Assembly (NCBI GenBank): GCA_930633525.1
Contig: CAKNFP010000002.1
Span: forward strand, 620,001 to 684,000
Reading direction: 5' to 3'
Source of the DNA: Hyphomicrobiales bacterium
GTDB taxonomy: Bacteria > Pseudomonadota > Alphaproteobacteria > Rhizobiales > Beijerinckiaceae
DNA length: 64,000 bases
Made by a program: the position numbers and the translations under genes. Below are positions 61,212 through 64,000 of the stretch, piece by piece. How positions within the stretch are numbered: position 1 is the stretch's first letter; each line of letters starts with the position of its first letter. The notes beneath the pieces are model-generated. The model saw only the letters and a program-made list of their open reading frames with translations. It did not search any database and was not told the origin of the DNA.

Positions 61212-62027
61212 TCAATGTTTCGCCCAGGGTACGAAGCGCCGCTCGAGGAACTCGAGCGCCAGGATAGTGAGATAACCCATCGCGGAAATCACGACGATGC
61301 CAACGAACATGCGCGACACAGCAAAAGTCTGCCATGAGGCCCAGATGAAGAAACCAACACCGCTGCGCGCGCCAAGGAACTCAGCCGCCGCTATGATGAT
61401 GTAGGAGGAACCTGCGGCGAGCTTGAGCCCCGTGAAGATGCTGGGAAGCGCAGCCGGAAAGGCGATGCGCCGGAAGATCTGGAAGCGTGTCGCGCCGGCG
61501 TTCTTCGCGACATCCATGTAGATCTGCGGGGTCTGCATGACGCCGCTCATGGTGTTGTAAAGCATGAGGAAGAAGACGCCGATGGCGATGACGACGAATT
61601 TCGAGGCGTCACCGACACCGAAGATAAGCAGGATCAACGGCAGGATGGCGATCTTCGGCACGGGGTAGAGCGCGGAGAAGATCGGCCCGAGCACCCTGCG
61701 CACAGGACGGGAAAGCCCGAGAATAAGCCCCATCACGATACCCGGGACGGCGCCCATGACGTAACCGACAGCGACACGCCGGAGGGTTGCGCCCATGTGC
61801 TCGAACAGCTCAAAGCTTAGGATCATCCGCCAGGCGGTCTGCGCGATGGCGCTCGGCGCCGGAAAGAAACGGCGGTCAATCAGGTTGAACTGCGCGGATA
61901 GCTCCCACAGAAGCAGCAGGAGCAGCGGGCTGAAATAGGAAACGACGCGAAACACCCGCTCGCGACGCGCCGGCGTCTTCAAGCGATTGAGTTCATCATC
62001 CGACAACATTGCGGGAATGGCGCTCAT
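61212..62027 (-). CDS. SsuC/TauC-like ABC transporter permease (system 3)
   Basis: Inner-membrane permease of 271 residues with about six helices; YFSPLLLLLLWELSAQFNLI is the first. The coupling loop is YMDVAKNAGATRFQIFRRIA (about 167-186), and GFFIWASWQTFAVSRMFVGI is near the C-terminus. GAGGA precedes ATG 62027, which is 2 bases from the ATPase stop. Works with 62029 and 62832. Confidence 0.92.
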   Translation of the reverse strand: MSAIPAMLSDDELNRLKTPARRERVFRVVSYFSPLLLLLLWELSAQFNLIDRRFFPAPSAIAQTAWRMILSFELFEHMGATLRRVAVGYVMGAVPGIVMGLILGLSRPVRRVLGPIFSALYPVPKIAILPLILLIFGVGDASKFVVIAIGVFFLMLYNTMSGVMQTPQIYMDVAKNAGATRFQIFRRIAFPAALPSIFTGLKLAAGSSYIIIAAAEFLGARSGVGFFIWASWQTFAVSRMFVGIVVISAMGYLTILALEFLERRFVPWAKH

Positions 62028-62028
62028 G

Positions 62029-62832
62029 TCAGTTCCTCGCAGGCGCCGCCAGGAGACGCCAGACTTCATAGGTCAGGTCCCAAAAGCGCTTGTCGCGCCG
62101 CATCTCGACCACGTCGCGCGGCCGTTCGAACGGGATGGCGAGGTCAGCCACGATGGTACCGGGCCTCGGCGACATGACGAGCACGCGATCCGCCAGGGTC
62201 AAGGCCTCATCGACGCTATGCGTGATGAAAACGACGGTCTTACCCGTCTTCTCCCAGATGCGGAGCAATTCCTGCTGCAACACCAGGCGCGTCTGCTCGT
62301 CGAGCGCGCCGAAAGGCTCGTCCATGAGCAGGATCTCGCGATCATCGACCAGCGCACGCGCCACCGACACGCGCTGCTTCATGCCGCCGGACAACTGGTG
62401 CGGCCGGGCATTGGCGAAATCCGCGAGGCCGGTGAGCTGAAGCAACTCCCGCACCCGGACGTTCTGCTTGTCCCGCGCCACACCTTTGAGGCTGAGCGGG
62501 AAAGCGATGTTCTCCGATACAGTCAACCATGGCAGCACCGAGGCTTCCTGAAACACCATCGCTGGCGGCGCGCTGCTATGCAGCCGGACTGAGCCGCTCA
62601 GTTGCTGTTCGAGATCCGCGAGAATACGCAGCACGGTCGTCTTGCCACAGCCGCTGGGCCCCACGATGCAGACGAATTCCCCCCGCGTGACGGTGAAGTT
62701 GACATCGGAGGCAGCGACCGTGATGCGATCGCCCTCGCTATCGTAAAACGCCTTGGTGAGATGGCTCACCTCGATCGCGGCATCGGCCGGGTTCGAACGG
62801 CGCGAGCGATCTTTTTCAAGTAAAGCCGCCAT
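62029..62832 (-). CDS. SsuB/TauB-like ABC transporter ATPase (system 3)
   Basis: ATPase of 267 residues with Walker A GPSGCGKTT (58-66), Q-loop VFQEASVLPWL, signature LSGGMKQRVSV, Walker B ILLMDEPFGALDEQ and switch His in ITHSVDEA. The Q-loop VLPWL and GGMKQR signature fit the nitrate/sulfonate branch. ATG 62832 overlaps the binding-protein stop (GTGATGA arrangement; a GTG one codon earlier is possible). Confidence 0.94.
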   Translation of the reverse strand: MAALLEKDRSRRSNPADAAIEVSHLTKAFYDSEGDRITVAASDVNFTVTRGEFVCIVGPSGCGKTTVLRILADLEQQLSGSVRLHSSAPPAMVFQEASVLPWLTVSENIAFPLSLKGVARDKQNVRVRELLQLTGLADFANARPHQLSGGMKQRVSVARALVDDREILLMDEPFGALDEQTRLVLQQELLRIWEKTGKTVVFITHSVDEALTLADRVLVMSPRPGTIVADLAIPFERPRDVVEMRRDKRFWDLTYEVWRLLAAPARN

Positions 62833-63851
62833 CACGGCTTGCTCGCGGCCAGTTCGTTGGCACGCTTCAGGAGATCGGCGCGATAGACGGAGTCGATATT
62901 GGCTTGTCCCTGATATTCGAGGGCGCCTCGCTTGCGGAAAAACTCCTCCTGTTCACGCACCGAGGCCATATCGATGGCGCCATCCTCCGAGCGCACGGTA
63001 TAGGAGATGCCCTGGAGCGTGTCGCGCTCGGTGCCGGTATACTTCGCCACGATGTCGAGGATCTTGTCGTCCTTCCAACCACCCTTGTCGAGAAGCCGCG
63101 CCGCCTTGAGATAGGCGGCCATGAAGCGCACGACGGCATCTTCGTTCTTCTCGACGAACTCCTTGTTGAAGGCAATGAAACCAAGCTCGGTGCCGAAGGT
63201 GTGATCCTCGACGAGACGGCGGCCCAGCCCCTGCTTTTCGAGTTGCAGGGCAAAAGGCTCGATGCTCCAGCCGGCCTCCAGTCCACCATTGGCGAAGGCT
63301 GCCGCGGTGGCCGGTGGCGGCAGATAGACCGCCTCCACGTCCTCGACTGTCAGGCCGCCCTTCTCCAAGGCCTTGGCCACCGAAAACATGCCGAAGCCGC
63401 CCGGCCCCGGAATGCCGACCCGCTTGCCCTTCAGGTCCGCAACCCTGCGAATGCCAGCATCCCAAGCCTTCTGTGACACCATCAACGGCGAAGGCGACGG
63501 CACAGTGCTCGGCATCTTCGCGGAGGTCGCGATGATCGCGACCGTTGCGCCACGGTCAATTGCGTTGAAAAGGCCGGCGCCCCATGTGGCCGCTCCTGCC
63601 TCCACATTGCCGGAGGCAAGAAGCTGGATCGTCTCCGCGGTGCCGCCTTTGGGCGAGAGCGTAACATCAACGCCGAAGTCCTTGAAATAACCCAGCTCTT
63701 TGGCGACGAAGAAGGGCGCATAGTCCGCGAAGGGGGAATAGAGAAACTCAACTTTCGGCGTCTTCTGCGCCTCGGCGCCGGGGACCGCGCCGAGAAATAG
63801 GCCGGCCGCCAATGCTGATATGACGAAACCGCGACGATTGACTGAACGCAT
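62832..63851 (-). CDS. NMT1/SsuA-like periplasmic binding protein (system 3)
   Basis: Solute-binding protein of 339 residues with a Tat-like leader (SVNRRGFVISALAAGLFLGA, cleavage near AEAQK). VEFLYSPFADYAPFFVAKEL, SPKGGTAETIQLLASGNVEA and GKRVGIPGPGGFGMFSVAKA are family segments. ATG 63851 has AGGA eight bases upstream; an in-frame start six codons earlier is less likely. It heads the nine-gene minus operon 63851-55632. The ligand is unknown; the GGT-like and hydrolase neighbours suggest an amide, ester or gamma-glutamyl compound. Confidence 0.91.
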   Translation of the reverse strand: MRSVNRRGFVISALAAGLFLGAVPGAEAQKTPKVEFLYSPFADYAPFFVAKELGYFKDFGVDVTLSPKGGTAETIQLLASGNVEAGAATWGAGLFNAIDRGATVAIIATSAKMPSTVPSPSPLMVSQKAWDAGIRRVADLKGKRVGIPGPGGFGMFSVAKALEKGGLTVEDVEAVYLPPPATAAAFANGGLEAGWSIEPFALQLEKQGLGRRLVEDHTFGTELGFIAFNKEFVEKNEDAVVRFMAAYLKAARLLDKGGWKDDKILDIVAKYTGTERDTLQGISYTVRSEDGAIDMASVREQEEFFRKRGALEYQGQANIDSVYRADLLKRANELAASKP

Positions 63852-63957
63852 GTCCACGCTCCTGAGCACGCTTTACCGCGCCTGCCTGCCGGATCCCGGC
63901 CGCTGATTACCCGACCCCGGCCCTCCCCATCTCGGGGGGCCTCGCGATCCAGGCGAA

Positions 63958-63998
63958 TTGACCTAGGTCAACTTGGGCATCAGCTTGCATCTAATGCA
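63958..63998. promoter_or_regulatory. Two palindromes upstream of the minus-strand importer/GGT operon
   Basis: TTGACCTAGGTCAA (63958-63971) is a perfect 14-bp palindrome, and TGCAT-cta-ATGCA (63986-63998) is a second perfect inverted repeat. They lie 107 and 135 bases upstream of the binding-protein start. FadR-type GntR proteins bind short spaced palindromes, so the regulator at 60461 is the natural candidate. The sites are at the window edge and might instead serve a gene beyond it. Confidence 0.45.
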
Positions 63999-64000
63999 TC

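Noticed and set aside
1..64000. Search by eye for insertion sequences, CRISPR arrays, tRNA and rRNA genes
   Set aside because: No transposase or integrase motif, no regularly spaced repeats, and no tRNA-like or rRNA-like stretch was seen. Small non-coding RNAs cannot be excluded without a covariance-model search.

Overview
The window is about 64 kb of GC-rich DNA packed with genes in long, often overlapping (ATGA/GTGA) operons. Its gene content and protein style suggest a soil- or plant-associated alphaproteobacterium, probably Hyphomicrobiales (Rhizobiales); this is inferred, because no rRNA or housekeeping marker is present. No tRNA, rRNA, CRISPR array, transposase or integrase was seen. 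It reads as an accessory catabolic and transport region: six importer-type ABC systems, seven regulators (HutC-type GntR, XRE-cupin, IclR, a double LysR, AraC, FadR-type GntR, counting the fused LysR as two), and three UbiD-family decarboxylases with two UbiX flavin prenyltransferases.

Region 1 (1-9744): an aldehyde dehydrogenase cut by the window edge is divergent from a GntR regulator. The regulator heads a coupled operon of UbiD, UbiX, an Asp/Glu-racemase-like protein and a three-subunit opine/D-amino-acid-oxidase-like flavoenzyme (FAD subunit B, 2Fe-2S protein, FAD/NAD subunit A). A DUF2390-type protein and a bacterial-luciferase-like monooxygenase follow. Region 2 (9912-14314, minus): enoyl-CoA hydratase, NDP-forming acyl-CoA synthetase, FlK-like thioesterase and 2-hydroxyacid dehydrogenase. 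Region 3 (14659-21277): a PotABCD-type importer operon with an embedded two-domain isochorismatase-like hydrolase, then an XRE-cupin regulator and a second isochorismatase-like hydrolase.

Region 4 (21697-30065): IclR is divergent, across a perfect 19-bp palindrome, from UbiD, a D-glutamate-cyclase-like protein, a maleate-isomerase-like protein, an aminotransferase, an SsuABC-type importer and UbiX. Region 5 (30148-46957): a very unusual double LysR regulator is divergent from a polar-amino-acid importer, a protein of unknown function and a third UbiD. These converge on a nine-gene minus-strand operon: aromatic amino acid/histidine ammonia-lyase, hydantoinase-like amidohydrolase, N-carbamoyl-amino-acid hydrolase, a second PotABCD importer and two small proteins. 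Those two small proteins look like the separated halves of the unknown protein in the facing operon. This fused/split family next to UbiD is the best candidate here for an undescribed system.

Region 6 (47668-55619): a PchR-like AraC regulator, TonB-dependent receptor, FptX-like MFS carrier and two ABC permease-ATPase fusions look like a siderophore uptake locus without biosynthesis genes. Region 7 (55632-63851, minus): a third SsuABC-type importer operon continues into a FadR-type regulator, an Ldh2-family protein lacking its usual His, two alpha/beta hydrolases, a SnoaL-like protein and a gamma-glutamyltransferase. The overall theme is uptake and breakdown of unusual amino-acid-derived or carboxylated compounds: racemases, D-glutamate cyclase, hydantoinase, ammonia-lyase, gamma-glutamyltransferase and prenyl-FMN decarboxylases. 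The substrates themselves cannot be read from the sequence.
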